Positions 6,974 to 16,326 of a DNA stretch of 24,482 bases are shown here, in pieces. Under the pieces are notes generated by a model, which saw nothing but the letters and a program-made list of their open reading frames with translations, was not told the DNA's origin and did no database searches. The DNA lies in NCBI GenBank assembly GCA_015232485.1, contig JADFZP010000003.1, positions 1 to 24,482 of the forward strand. Direction: 5' to 3'. The DNA comes from Alphaproteobacteria bacterium. GTDB taxonomy: Bacteria > Pseudomonadota > Alphaproteobacteria > Rhodospirillales > Magnetospirillaceae. Position 1 is the stretch's first letter; every line of letters starts with the position of its first letter. A program made the position numbers and the translations under genes.

Positions 6974-7351
6974 ATGAGCGAGATGCGTTACACCAAAGAC
7001 CATGAGTGGCTGCGCGTCGAGGGCCAGACCGCCACGGTGGGCATCACCGACTATGCCCAGACCCAGCTTGGCGACGTGGTCTATGTCGAACTGCCCGAGC
7101 CCGGCGTGATCCTGGCCAAGGGCGGCGAGGCGGCGGTCGTCGAATCGGTCAAGGCGGCCAGCGAGGTCTATTCGCCGGCCAGCGGCGAGGTGACCCAGGC
7201 CAATCAGGCGCTGGTCGAGCGGCCCGGCGCCATCAACACCGACGCCACCGGCGAGGGCTGGTTCTACAAGATCCGCCTGACCGAGCCGGCCCAGGTCGCG
7301 GAACTGATGGATCAGGCGACCTATGACGCCTATCTGGCCGAGCTGGGCTAA
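6974..7351 (+). CDS. gcvH: Glycine cleavage system H protein
   Basis: GcvH is the small lipoyl-carrying protein that shuttles the aminomethyl intermediate between P, T and L proteins. The 125-aa product is the usual length. The family landmarks are YTKDHEWLRVE at the N-terminus, GITDYAQTQLGDVVYVELP, and the lipoylation site ESVKAASEVYSP with Lys60. PGAINTDATGEGWFYKIRL follows in the C-terminal half. ATG 6974 lies 9 bp after the gcvT stop with AGGGG at 6962-6967 as a plausible ribosome site. Downstream, 123 bp separate it from gcvPA, an unusually wide gap for this operon, filled by a long palindrome. Confidence 0.98.
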   Translation: MSEMRYTKDHEWLRVEGQTATVGITDYAQTQLGDVVYVELPEPGVILAKGGEAAVVESVKAASEVYSPASGEVTQANQALVERPGAINTDATGEGWFYKIRLTEPAQVAELMDQATYDAYLAELG

Positions 7352-7375
7352 CGGGATGCGGAAGAAAGTCAGTTC

Positions 7376-7452
7376 TCCCGTCATCCCCGCGAAGGCGGGG
7401 ATCCATGTTGGGGGCGGAAGCCTGGACTCCCGCCTTCGCGGGAGCGACGGGA
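7376..7452 (+). repeat. REP-like imperfect palindrome between gcvH and gcvPA
   Basis: The left arm (7376-7405), TCCCGTCATCCCCGCGAAGG continuing with CGGGGATCCA, is an inverted near-copy of the right arm ending TCGCGGGAGCGACGGGA at 7452. Each arm also contains its own small hairpin (CCCCGCgaagGCGGGG and CCCGCcttcGCGGG). This is the style of repeat with CGTCATCCCCGCGAAGGCGG ends that is scattered between genes in many proteobacterial genomes. CTTTTTT follows at 7453-7459, so in the plus direction it can also resemble a terminator or RNA 3'-stabilising structure. No second copy is seen in this window. Confidence 0.8.
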
Positions 7453-7474
7453 CTTTTTTGGAAAAGGAGCCGTC

Positions 7475-8821
7475 ATGCGCTATCTGCCGCTGACCGAATC
7501 CGATCGGCGCGACATGCTCGCGGCCATCGGCGTGCCCAGTGTCGACAGCCTGTTCCGCGACGTGCCGCCCGCCGCGCGCCGCGACCAGCCGGTCGACCTG
7601 CCGTCCCATGCCGGCGAAATGGCGGTCGAGCGGCGGCTGTCCGCCATGGCGGCCCGCAACCTGACCGGCGGACAGGCGCCGTTCTTCCTGGGCGCCGGGA
7701 TCTACCGCCACCACATTCCGGCGGCGGTCGACCATCTGATCCAGCGGGGCGAGTTCCTCACCTCGTACACGCCCTATCAGCCCGAGGTCGCCCAAGGCAC
7801 CCTGCAATACCTGTTCGAGTTCCAGACCCAGGTCGCCCTGATCACCGGGATGGAGGTGGCCAACGCCTCGATGTGGGACGGCGCCACCGCCTGCGCCGAG
7901 GCGGCGCTGATGGCCGCGCGGGTCACCAAGCGGCGCAAGGTGCTGTTGTCGGGCAATCTGCATCCGCATTGGCGCAGCGTCACCGCGACCCAGCTTCGCT
8001 TCACCGACATCGCGGTCGAGGCGCTCGATCCCGACCCGATGGGGATCGAGGATCTGATCGGCCGGGTGGGCTCGGATCTGGCCTGCGTGGTGGTGCAAAA
8101 TCCCGGCTTCTTCGGCCGGCTGGCGGATTTCCGCGCGCTTTCGGCGGCCTGCCGCGATTCGGGCGTGCTGCTGGTGGTGGGGGTGGCCGAGCCGGCCTCG
8201 CTGGGCCTGATCGAGCCGCCCGGCGCGATGGGCGCCGACATCGTGATCGGCGAGGGCCAGTCCTTCGGGGTGGGCATGAGCTTCGGCGGGCCGGGGCTCG
8301 GCCTGTTCGCGACGCGCGAGAAGTATCTGCGCCAGATGCCCGGCCGGCTGTGCGGCCGCACCATCGACGCGGATGGCCGGCCCGGCTATGTGCTGACCCT
8401 GTCGACCCGCGAGCAGCACATCCGCCGCGAGAAGGCGACCAGCAACATCTGCACCAATTCCGGCCTTTGCGCGCTGGCCTTCACCATCCACATGGCGATG
8501 CTGGGCGGCGCCGGCTTCGAGCGTCTGGCGAAGGTCAACCACGCCAACGCGGTGGCTTTGGCCCAGCGTCTGGCCAAGGTCAAGGGGGTCAGGGTGATCA
8601 GCCCGACCTTCTTCAACGAATTCGCGGTGACCCTGCCCAAACCGGCCGCCGCCGTGGTCGAGGCTTTGGCCGGGCGCGGCATCCTGGGCGGCGTGCCGGC
8701 CCAGCGGTTCTATCCCAGCTATCCCGAGTTGGAGCCGGTGCTGCTGGTCGCCGCCACCGAGACCAACACGGCCGAGGACATCGACGCCTTCGCCACCGCC
8801 CTTGGGGAGATTCTGCGATGA
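7475..8821 (+). CDS. gcvPA: Glycine dehydrogenase (decarboxylating) subunit 1, GcvPA
   Basis: This is the alpha half of a split P protein, the PLP enzyme that decarboxylates glycine and loads the aminomethyl group on GcvH. The 448-aa length is that of GcvPA. Landmarks are MRYLPLTESDRRDMLAAIG at the start, FLGAGIYRHHIPAAVDHLI, TSYTPYQPEVAQGTLQYLFE, MEVANASMWDGATACAEA and REQHIRREKATSNICTNSG, all conserved in this subunit. It does not carry the PLP lysine, which is in GcvPB. ATG 7475 has AAGGAG at 7464-7469. The stop overlaps the start of gcvPB (ATGA, 8818-8821), which should keep the two subunits at equal levels. Confidence 0.97.
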   Translation: MRYLPLTESDRRDMLAAIGVPSVDSLFRDVPPAARRDQPVDLPSHAGEMAVERRLSAMAARNLTGGQAPFFLGAGIYRHHIPAAVDHLIQRGEFLTSYTPYQPEVAQGTLQYLFEFQTQVALITGMEVANASMWDGATACAEAALMAARVTKRRKVLLSGNLHPHWRSVTATQLRFTDIAVEALDPDPMGIEDLIGRVGSDLACVVVQNPGFFGRLADFRALSAACRDSGVLLVVGVAEPASLGLIEPPGAMGADIVIGEGQSFGVGMSFGGPGLGLFATREKYLRQMPGRLCGRTIDADGRPGYVLTLSTREQHIRREKATSNICTNSGLCALAFTIHMAMLGGAGFERLAKVNHANAVALAQRLAKVKGVRVISPTFFNEFAVTLPKPAAAVVEALAGRGILGGVPAQRFYPSYPELEPVLLVAATETNTAEDIDAFATALGEILR

Positions 8822-10305
8822 GCGAGACCTTCAGCGGTTCGCGCGGCCTGACCCTGGAACAGCCCTTGCTGTTCGAGCAGGACAGCCCCGGCCTGACGGC
8901 CGTCGACTTGCCCGAGCCGGCGGCGTTCGAAGACCGCCTGGGCGGCTTGGCCCGCACCACGCCGCCGGGCCTGCCGGGCCTCTCCGAGCCGCAGGTGGTG
9001 CGCCACTACACCCGCCTGTCGCAGAAGAATTTCGGCATCGATTCGGTGTTCTATCCGCTGGGCTCGTGCACCATGAAGCACAATCCCCGCCTCAACGAGC
9101 GCATGGCGCGGCTGCCCGGCTTCGGCGACATCCACCCCTTCCAGCCCGAATCGACGGTGCAGGGGGCGCTTGAGCTGATCGACACCTGCGCCCATTGGCT
9201 GAAGACGCTGACCGGGCTGCCGGCCATCGCCATGTCGCCGGCCGCCGGCGCCCATGGCGAGCTGTGCGGGCTGATGGCGATCCGCGCCGCCCTCGAGGAT
9301 CGCGGCCAGCCGCGCAAGCGCGTGCTGGTGCCCGAATCGGCGCATGGCACCAACCCGGCCAGCGCCGCCGCCTGCGGCTACGAGGTCGAGGCGATTCCCG
9401 CCAATGCGCGCGGCCGGGTCGATCTCGGCGCGCTCAAGGACCGGCTGGATGGCGAGGTGGCGGCGTTCATGCTGACCAACCCCAACACCTGCGGCCTGTT
9501 CGAGGACGAAATCCTCGACATCGCCCAGGCCGTCCACGAGGCGGGCGCCTTCTTCTACTGCGACGGCGCCAATTTCAACGCCATCGTCGGGCGGGTGCGG
9601 GTGGCCGATCTCGGCATCGACGCCATGCACATCAATCTGCACAAGACCTTCTCGACCCCGCATGGCGGCGGCGGCCCCGGCGCCGGCCCGACCGTGCTGT
9701 CGGCCGAATTGGCGCCCTTCGCGCCGCTGCCGATGGTGGTCGAGCGAAACGGCCGTTTCCACCTGATCGAGCACGCGGCCGAAGCCGGCGACGCCAAGCC
9801 GTTCGGCCGGCTCAAGGGCTATCACGGGCAGTTCGGGGTGATGGTGCGGGCGCTGGCCTACATGATGAGCATGGGCTCGGACGGGCTGCGCCAGGCGTCG
9901 GCCGACGCGGTGCTCAACGCCAATTACCTGATGGCCCGGCTGAAGGACGTGCTGACCCCGTCCTTCGAGGGGCCGTGCATGCACGAAGCGCTGTTCGACG
10001 ACCGCTTCCTCAAGGATACCGGGGTGACCACCCTGGACTTCGCCAAGGCGTTGATCGACGAGGGATTCCATCCGATGACCATGTACTTCCCGCTGGTCGT
10101 GCATGGCGCCCTGCTGATCGAGCCGACCGAAACGGAAAGCCGCCAGACGCTCGACCAGTTCATCGGGTCGGTGCGCGGCCTCGCCGCCCAGGCCAAGGCG
10201 GGTGCGGCCGAGTCGTTCAAGGCGGCGCCACGCTTCACGCCCCGCCGCCGCCTGGACGAAACGACGGCGGCGCGCAGCCCCGTCCTACGCTGGGCGGCCG
10301 AATAG
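8818..10305 (+). CDS. gcvPB: Glycine dehydrogenase (decarboxylating) subunit 2, GcvPB
   Basis: This is the PLP-binding half of the split glycine decarboxylase. The 495-aa product shows the GcvPB segments SVFYPLGSCTMKHNPR, LTGLPAIAMSPAAGAHGE, PESAHGTNPASAAACGYE and TNPNTCGLFE. The cofactor site is INLHKTFSTPHGGGGPG with Lys276 as the Schiff-base residue. The C-terminal part has FHPMTMYFPLVVHGALLIEPTETE, also typical. The ATG is inside the last codons of gcvPA, so coupling is expected; an in-frame reading further upstream is only a shadow of gcvPA. No L protein (lpd) is present here, as is usual because it is shared with other dehydrogenase complexes. Confidence 0.97.
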   Translation: MSETFSGSRGLTLEQPLLFEQDSPGLTAVDLPEPAAFEDRLGGLARTTPPGLPGLSEPQVVRHYTRLSQKNFGIDSVFYPLGSCTMKHNPRLNERMARLPGFGDIHPFQPESTVQGALELIDTCAHWLKTLTGLPAIAMSPAAGAHGELCGLMAIRAALEDRGQPRKRVLVPESAHGTNPASAAACGYEVEAIPANARGRVDLGALKDRLDGEVAAFMLTNPNTCGLFEDEILDIAQAVHEAGAFFYCDGANFNAIVGRVRVADLGIDAMHINLHKTFSTPHGGGGPGAGPTVLSAELAPFAPLPMVVERNGRFHLIEHAAEAGDAKPFGRLKGYHGQFGVMVRALAYMMSMGSDGLRQASADAVLNANYLMARLKDVLTPSFEGPCMHEALFDDRFLKDTGVTTLDFAKALIDEGFHPMTMYFPLVVHGALLIEPTETESRQTLDQFIGSVRGLAAQAKAGAAESFKAAPRFTPRRRLDETTAARSPVLRWAAE

Positions 10306-10445
10306 CGCATAGGCCGCGTGCGCCGGGACCTGGACTTTCCCGCCGCCCGCGGCCCCCTTCCGCGCCATCGCTCTAGTCGTTAGCGCCCGTGCCTTGGGGC
10401 GACCGAGTTCCTAGATTCCACGCATCCCCCGCCGTGGAGGAAGGG

Positions 10446-10838
10446 ATGCGGAAGACCGCCCTGATCATCGAGAACGACGCGCTCAGCCGCAAATTGCTGG
10501 CCGACCTGTTGGGCATGCTGGAATGCGACGTGGTGCAGACCCGCACCGCGCAGGACGGCCTGGACATGGCGCGCGCCCGCAAGCCCGACCTGATCGTGCT
10601 CGACATCAAGCTGCAAGGCATGTCGGGTCTCGACTTCATCGACTATGTGCGCGCCGAGCAGGCCCTGCGCGACGTGCCGATCATCGTGATGACCGCCTAC
10701 GAACGCAACGACGTGGCGGGCTACGATTTCGACGAATTCTTCCAAAAGCCGGTCAGCGTCGATTCGCTGCTGCGCACCGTGCACCGCCACCTCTATCCCG
10801 GCCGCCCCTACCGGCGGGCGGGGGCGGCGCGGAACTGA
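10446..10838 (+). CDS. Single-domain response regulator, DivK-like
   Basis: The 130-aa product is one receiver (REC) domain with no output domain. It has the acidic pocket IIENDALS (Glu9, Asp11), the phospho-acceptor Asp53 in DLIVLDIKLQGMSG, the switch Thr83 in VMTAY, and Lys101 in FFQKPVS. The sequence around it (SRKLLADLLGMLE, SGLDFIDYVRAE) resembles DivK/CheY-like regulators of alphaproteobacteria. Such proteins act by binding partner kinases, phosphatases or diguanylate cyclases. ATG 10446 has GAGGAAGGG just upstream at 10437-10445. It stands alone, 140 bp after gcvPB and 145 bp before the 47-aa ORF. A MASE3-type histidine kinase lies 0.9 kb away on the other strand and could be its partner, but that is inference from proximity only. 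Confidence 0.9.
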   Translation: MRKTALIIENDALSRKLLADLLGMLECDVVQTRTAQDGLDMARARKPDLIVLDIKLQGMSGLDFIDYVRAEQALRDVPIIVMTAYERNDVAGYDFDEFFQKPVSVDSLLRTVHRHLYPGRPYRRAGAARN

Positions 10839-10875
10839 ACCGCCATTCTTCTCGGCGGACCGGCTGGTGAAGGGG

Positions 10876-10925
10876 TAAACTCAAATCGCCATGACCATAG
10901 CCGTATGGCATATGAGCCGAGTTTA
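10876..10925. promoter_or_regulatory. Nested dyad symmetry upstream of the 47-aa ORF, possible operator
   Basis: TAAACTC at 10876-10882 is matched by its exact reverse complement GAGTTTA at 10919-10925. Inside lies a second perfect inverted repeat, CCATA 10895-10899 and TATGG 10904-10908, around GCCG. The centres of the two dyads differ by 1 bp. The element is A+T-richer than its flanks and ends 58 bp before the small ORF. Autoregulatory operators of toxin-antitoxin operons often look like this, but an RNA structure is equally possible. No convincing -35/-10 pair was found. Confidence 0.4.
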
Positions 10926-10983
10926 TGAAAACATGCTCGTCAAGGTCGATACGGCGCCGTGACGCCGGGACGAGGGGGTAAGG

Positions 10984-11127
10984 ATGAGTGAACAAGAATA
11001 TCGCGAGTGCGCCGAGGCCATCCGGCAGGCGTCGGAGCGGTGCCAGACTCGCGAGGAAGCGCTTCGACAGCTTATCGAAGAGGGATTCATAACCGAAGAC
11101 GGCAAACTGACCCCAGAATACCAGTAA
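10984..11127 (+). CDS. Small acidic helical protein (47 aa), candidate antitoxin or partner of the downstream ADP-ribosyltransferase-like protein
   Basis: The ORF runs from ATG 10984 to TAA 11125-11127, and the next gene begins on the very next base. A ribosome site GAGGGGG at 10972-10978 supports the start. The product is mostly predicted-helical and rich in Glu/Gln/Arg (MSEQEYRECAEAIRQASERC), and its C-terminal half reads EEALRQLIEEGFITEDGKLT and ends in PEYQ. That leucine-spaced helix followed by a G-F-I-T-x-D-G-K-L-T-x-x-Y ending is a pattern I associate with short proteins encoded in front of toxin-like genes. It has no DNA-binding motif I can recognise, and it is small for a classical antitoxin. 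The assignment as antitoxin is inference from size, order and zero spacing. Confidence 0.65.
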   Translation: MSEQEYRECAEAIRQASERCQTREEALRQLIEEGFITEDGKLTPEYQ

Positions 11128-11718
11128 ATGGAAACGCTGTCGAACGCCGTTGTTCTAGGCTACCATGGCTGCCATATAGATGTCGGTCAGTCTGTACTAG
11201 ATAGAGCGGAGCATCTGCGCCGAAGCGAGAACGATTACGATTGGCTTGGATCAGGCATTTATTTTTGGGAAGCAGATCCCATCCGTGGTTTGGAGTGGGC
11301 ACGCGACCGTTATGGCACGGCGGATGCCTGCGTGATTGGGGCGGCAATCCACTTGGGGCGCTCACTTAATCTAATGTCCCGCCATGCTTATAACTCGGTT
11401 GCCGAAGCCTATGGGGAATTAGAGCGCACCTTCGCGCTGGCTGAGATCCCACTGCCCCAAAACGTCAATAATGGAATGGTGCGCAAGCTCGATCGGGCGG
11501 TCATTGAGCATCTTCACCGCATGCGCGCTGATAACAAGCCAGAGCCGCTGCGCCCCTACGACACGGTTCGCGGCTTGTTTATAGAAGGCAAAGAAGCCTT
11601 TCCTGGTTCTATGCTGCGAAGCAAGACCCATGTTCAAATCTGCGTTAGGGAACCTCGCGTAATAAAGGGGTATTTTCGCGTGTTTCAAGAGCACGTTTGC
11701 CCGCCAACACGGCTGTAG
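11128..11718 (+). CDS. Putative ADP-ribosyltransferase (PARP/DUF3990-like fold), 196 aa
   Basis: The N-terminus has VLGYHGCHIDVGQSVL (His13), and WLGSGIYFWEADPIRGLEWA follows at about 39-58 with Tyr45. This pairing of Y-H-G with G-x-G-I-Y-F followed by an Ala/Trp-rich helix is the NAD-binding signature of PARP-like and DUF3990-like ADP-ribosyltransferases (HG[ST] ... GKGIYFAD in PARPs). The C-terminus has SKTHVQICVREPRVIKGYF, which sits where PARPs carry the catalytic Glu strand, but a Glu is not in the expected place. The middle (about 65-150) is helical and includes LPQNVNNGMVRKLDRAVIEHLH. There is no signal peptide, so it probably acts in the cell. Translation starts immediately after the TAA of the 47-aa ORF. 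Composition differs from the backbone (31 G+C of 60 in 11341-11400), consistent with acquisition. It could be a toxin, a defence effector or a modifier of nucleic acid. The ART assignment is by motif only. Confidence 0.7.
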   Translation: METLSNAVVLGYHGCHIDVGQSVLDRAEHLRRSENDYDWLGSGIYFWEADPIRGLEWARDRYGTADACVIGAAIHLGRSLNLMSRHAYNSVAEAYGELERTFALAEIPLPQNVNNGMVRKLDRAVIEHLHRMRADNKPEPLRPYDTVRGLFIEGKEAFPGSMLRSKTHVQICVREPRVIKGYFRVFQEHVCPPTRL

Positions 11719-11728
11719 CTCAGCGTTC

Positions 11729-13252
11729 TCACCCCCGCGCCAGCGTGAAGCGCACGCGGGTGCCGCCGTCCGGCGGGGTTTCGATCCAGATGTCGCCGCC
11801 GGCCGATTCGACGATCTTCTTGGCCAGCGCCAAGCCGATGCCGGTGCGACCGTCGCCGGGCGTCGGGTTCAGGCGTTCAAAGACCTGGAACACGCGGGCG
11901 TGGTGTTCGGGGGCGATGCCGATGCCGTCGTCGGTCAGCGAAATTTCGGCCATGCCGTGATGGGAGGCGGCCGCAATCGTCAGGGCGGGGGCGGTTCCGG
12001 GGTGTCGGTAGTCGATCGCGTTGGTGATCAGTACGGCGAACAGATCCACCAGAAGCGCCCGATCGATGACCACCTCGGGCAGGGGGTCGCGATGAACCAC
12101 CAGTCCGGCCAAGGCGATTTCGGGATCGAGCCGCTTCATGGCGATGTCCAGGGCCTTGTCGGCGCGGCACGGCTTGGCGGGCCGCGGAACTTGGGCGACC
12201 GACAGATAAAGCTGCACGTCGCGCAACAACTCGCGTTGGTGTTTGGCGCCTTCCATGATGAGGGTCAGCGCCTGGCGGGCGTCTTCGGACATCTGGTCGG
12301 GCATCGACCGCAGCAGACGCTGGCTGAAGACATGTTGTAGCCGGACGGGCTCTTGCAGGTGGTGCGCCAAGACCTCGGTGAACCGCGTGATGTCGCGGTT
12401 GGCCGCGTCGGCCTCCTTGCGGTAACGGTCCTTGAGCACCCCCTGCTGGACGTAAAGCGCCTCTTGCGGCGCCGCCAGACCAACCCACGCCACGGCGGTG
12501 TAGACCAGCAGGCCATGGGCCAGGCCCAGGACGTGGCCGACCATGTTCATGGCCCCGTAGACGTCGACATACAGGGTGAAGGCGGCGCTTTCCAGGCTTC
12601 CCACCGCCAGGGCCGCGATCACCAAGCGCTTGATCTTCGGTTCGCGCGGCGAGGAATCGTGCCACACCCTGACGGCGGCCGCCGCCAGGACGGCCATCAC
12701 GGCGTATTCCATGCCGACCTTGAAGGGCGTCAGCCCTTGTCCGTCGACAAAGCAGTCGGGGAACACCCCGCCGAAGATCGCGGCGATCACCAGGGCGGCG
12801 CCGGCCGACGAGGCGATCACGATGCGCCCGGCCGGCAGCGGGGCGATGGCGGGAAACGTGGCGGCGAACAGCGCCATCGCCTGAAGGACGCGCAAGCCGA
12901 CCCAGAATTGGGTGGGAAGGTTGCCCCCCTGGTCGGGAAAGACGCCCATTCCCTTGTAGGCCAGGGTGTGCAGCGTGGCCACGACGGTGATCGGCCCCAG
13001 GGCCAGACCGGCCACCCGCAGGAATCCGTCCTCGAGGTGCCTGCGGGTGTTCCAGGCCAGCGAAAACGCCGTCAGAACGACGCCGATGCCGAACAATTCG
13101 ACCAGGGTGTGGAACAGAAGATAGCTATGGAACCGCGCCAGCAGAATGCCGACCAGCAGGAGGGCGACGGCAAGCAGCTCGGATCGGCTCACCGGAGGAT
13201 GCGGCGGGCCGGCGATGCCCGCCGAAATCATCATACTTGGTTCGGAGGTCAT
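11729..13252 (-). CDS. Membrane-bound sensor histidine kinase with MASE3-type N-terminal domain
   Basis: The N-terminal half has about seven hydrophobic segments beginning at SELLAVALLLVGILLARF. It contains a MASE3-like stretch with FSLAWNTRRHLEDGFLRVAG and HTLAYKGMGVFPDQGGNLPTQFW, an integral-membrane sensor domain whose ligand is unknown. A dimerisation/phospho-acceptor helix follows with VLAHHLQEPVRL; the first His of the pair (about residue 297) fits the S-H-D-L-Q-E-P pattern. The ATPase domain has the N-box LITNAIDYR, the G1 box DDGIGI, FQVFERLNP and the G2 box TGIGLALAKKIVESAGG. I use ATG 13252 because an upstream TTG at 13312 lies in the hairpin after acnA; further ATGs at 13234 and 13231 remain possible and none has a strong ribosome site. 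The 3' end converges on the ADP-ribosyltransferase-like gene with a 10-bp gap. No response regulator is adjacent on this strand. Confidence 0.9.
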   Translation of the reverse strand: MTSEPSMMISAGIAGPPHPPVSRSELLAVALLLVGILLARFHSYLLFHTLVELFGIGVVLTAFSLAWNTRRHLEDGFLRVAGLALGPITVVATLHTLAYKGMGVFPDQGGNLPTQFWVGLRVLQAMALFAATFPAIAPLPAGRIVIASSAGAALVIAAIFGGVFPDCFVDGQGLTPFKVGMEYAVMAVLAAAAVRVWHDSSPREPKIKRLVIAALAVGSLESAAFTLYVDVYGAMNMVGHVLGLAHGLLVYTAVAWVGLAAPQEALYVQQGVLKDRYRKEADAANRDITRFTEVLAHHLQEPVRLQHVFSQRLLRSMPDQMSEDARQALTLIMEGAKHQRELLRDVQLYLSVAQVPRPAKPCRADKALDIAMKRLDPEIALAGLVVHRDPLPEVVIDRALLVDLFAVLITNAIDYRHPGTAPALTIAAASHHGMAEISLTDDGIGIAPEHHARVFQVFERLNPTPGDGRTGIGLALAKKIVESAGGDIWIETPPDGGTRVRFTLARG

Positions 13253-13301
13253 GACGACAACGCTACCCGGCATCCGCGCGTCGTTCAAGCCACGCCGGCG
13301 G

Positions 13302-13331
13302 ATGGCCGCCAAGCTCTCGCTCGGCGGCCAT
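13302..13331. terminator. Strong hairpin just downstream of acnA, possible 3'-end structure
   Basis: ATGGCCGCC at 13302-13310 and its exact reverse complement GGCGGCCAT at 13323-13331 form a 9-bp G+C-rich stem with a 12-nt loop, starting 8 nt beyond the acnA stop on the minus strand. No T-run follows in that direction, so it does not look like a standard intrinsic terminator. It may stabilise the acnA mRNA end or assist termination. Confidence 0.4.
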
Positions 13332-13339
13332 TGGCGGTC

Positions 13340-16024
<2,685 letters not shown>

Positions 16025-16072
16025 GAATACTGCCTCCACGAGAATGCCGGAATCAACCGGCCCCGCTTACAC

Positions 16073-16101
16073 CATATATTCGCCATCATGTCCAGAGTCA
16101 C
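16073..16101 (-). promoter_or_regulatory. Candidate acnA promoter
   Basis: On the minus strand GTGACT (16101-16096) and TATATG (16078-16073) are separated by 17 bp, each matching four of six consensus bases. The position, about 50-75 bp upstream of the acnA ATG, is reasonable. The match alone is weak. Confidence 0.3.
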
Positions 16102-16226
16102 CGTCCGAAGGTGGGGGAGGTCCCCTACCCACCCTGATATATTAGATAAAACGTGAGTACCCTGCATGACGTTACGGCAACTCGCAAACGGCCGGAGAAT
16201 CAAGGGTCTTCGCCGTGCGAGGGTGC

Positions 16227-16255
16227 TTGACCACAGCTTAAGACTCACGTTAGCT
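16227..16255 (+). promoter_or_regulatory. Candidate promoter of the liv cluster
   Basis: TTGACC at 16227-16232 is a good -35 match, followed after 17 bp by TTAGCT at 16250-16255, a poor -10 match. It lies about 70-100 bp upstream of the livG ATG. Position and the -35 are the only support. Confidence 0.3.
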
Positions 16256-16326
16256 AGAGCACAGGCAGACCCGGCAAGACCCCGGCAGAGGGCATTCGGA
16301 GGTCGGCGATATTGGGAGGTTTCTTG

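Larger units (their letters stand above)
16025..16326. other. Divergent intergenic region between acnA and livG (no gene)
   Basis: These 302 bp should hold the promoters of both acnA and the liv cluster. It includes an A+T-rich patch (CCTGATATATTAGATAAAAC near 16134-16153) and an inverted repeat, GGTGGG 16110-16115 with CCCACC 16128-16133. There is a ribosome site GGGAGG at 16314-16319 for livG. A 53-codon Arg-rich ORF (16166-16327) exists but lacks a ribosome site and is not called. No tRNA or known riboswitch pattern was seen. Confidence 0.6.

Noticed and set aside
5786..8542. Very long open frame (918 codons) on the minus strand across gcvT-gcvH-gcvPA
   Set aside because: It is antisense to three clearly recognised genes and the riboswitch, is His/Arg/Gly-rich without domains, and arises from the strong third-position G+C bias.
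10839..10858. CCGCC/GGCGG hairpin right after the response regulator, considered as a terminator
   Set aside because: Only a 5-bp stem with no T-run.
10891..10962. 23-codon ORF (ATG ACC ATA GCC ...) within the dyad region ahead of the 47-aa ORF
   Set aside because: There is no ribosome site, it overlaps the inverted repeats, and it is too short to judge; a leader peptide cannot be excluded but nothing supports it.
11711..11735. GGCTGTAGCTCAG, resembling the 5' part of a tRNA and a possible integration site
   Set aside because: No acceptor complement, anticodon arm or T-loop follows; the match is the end of the ART-like gene by chance.
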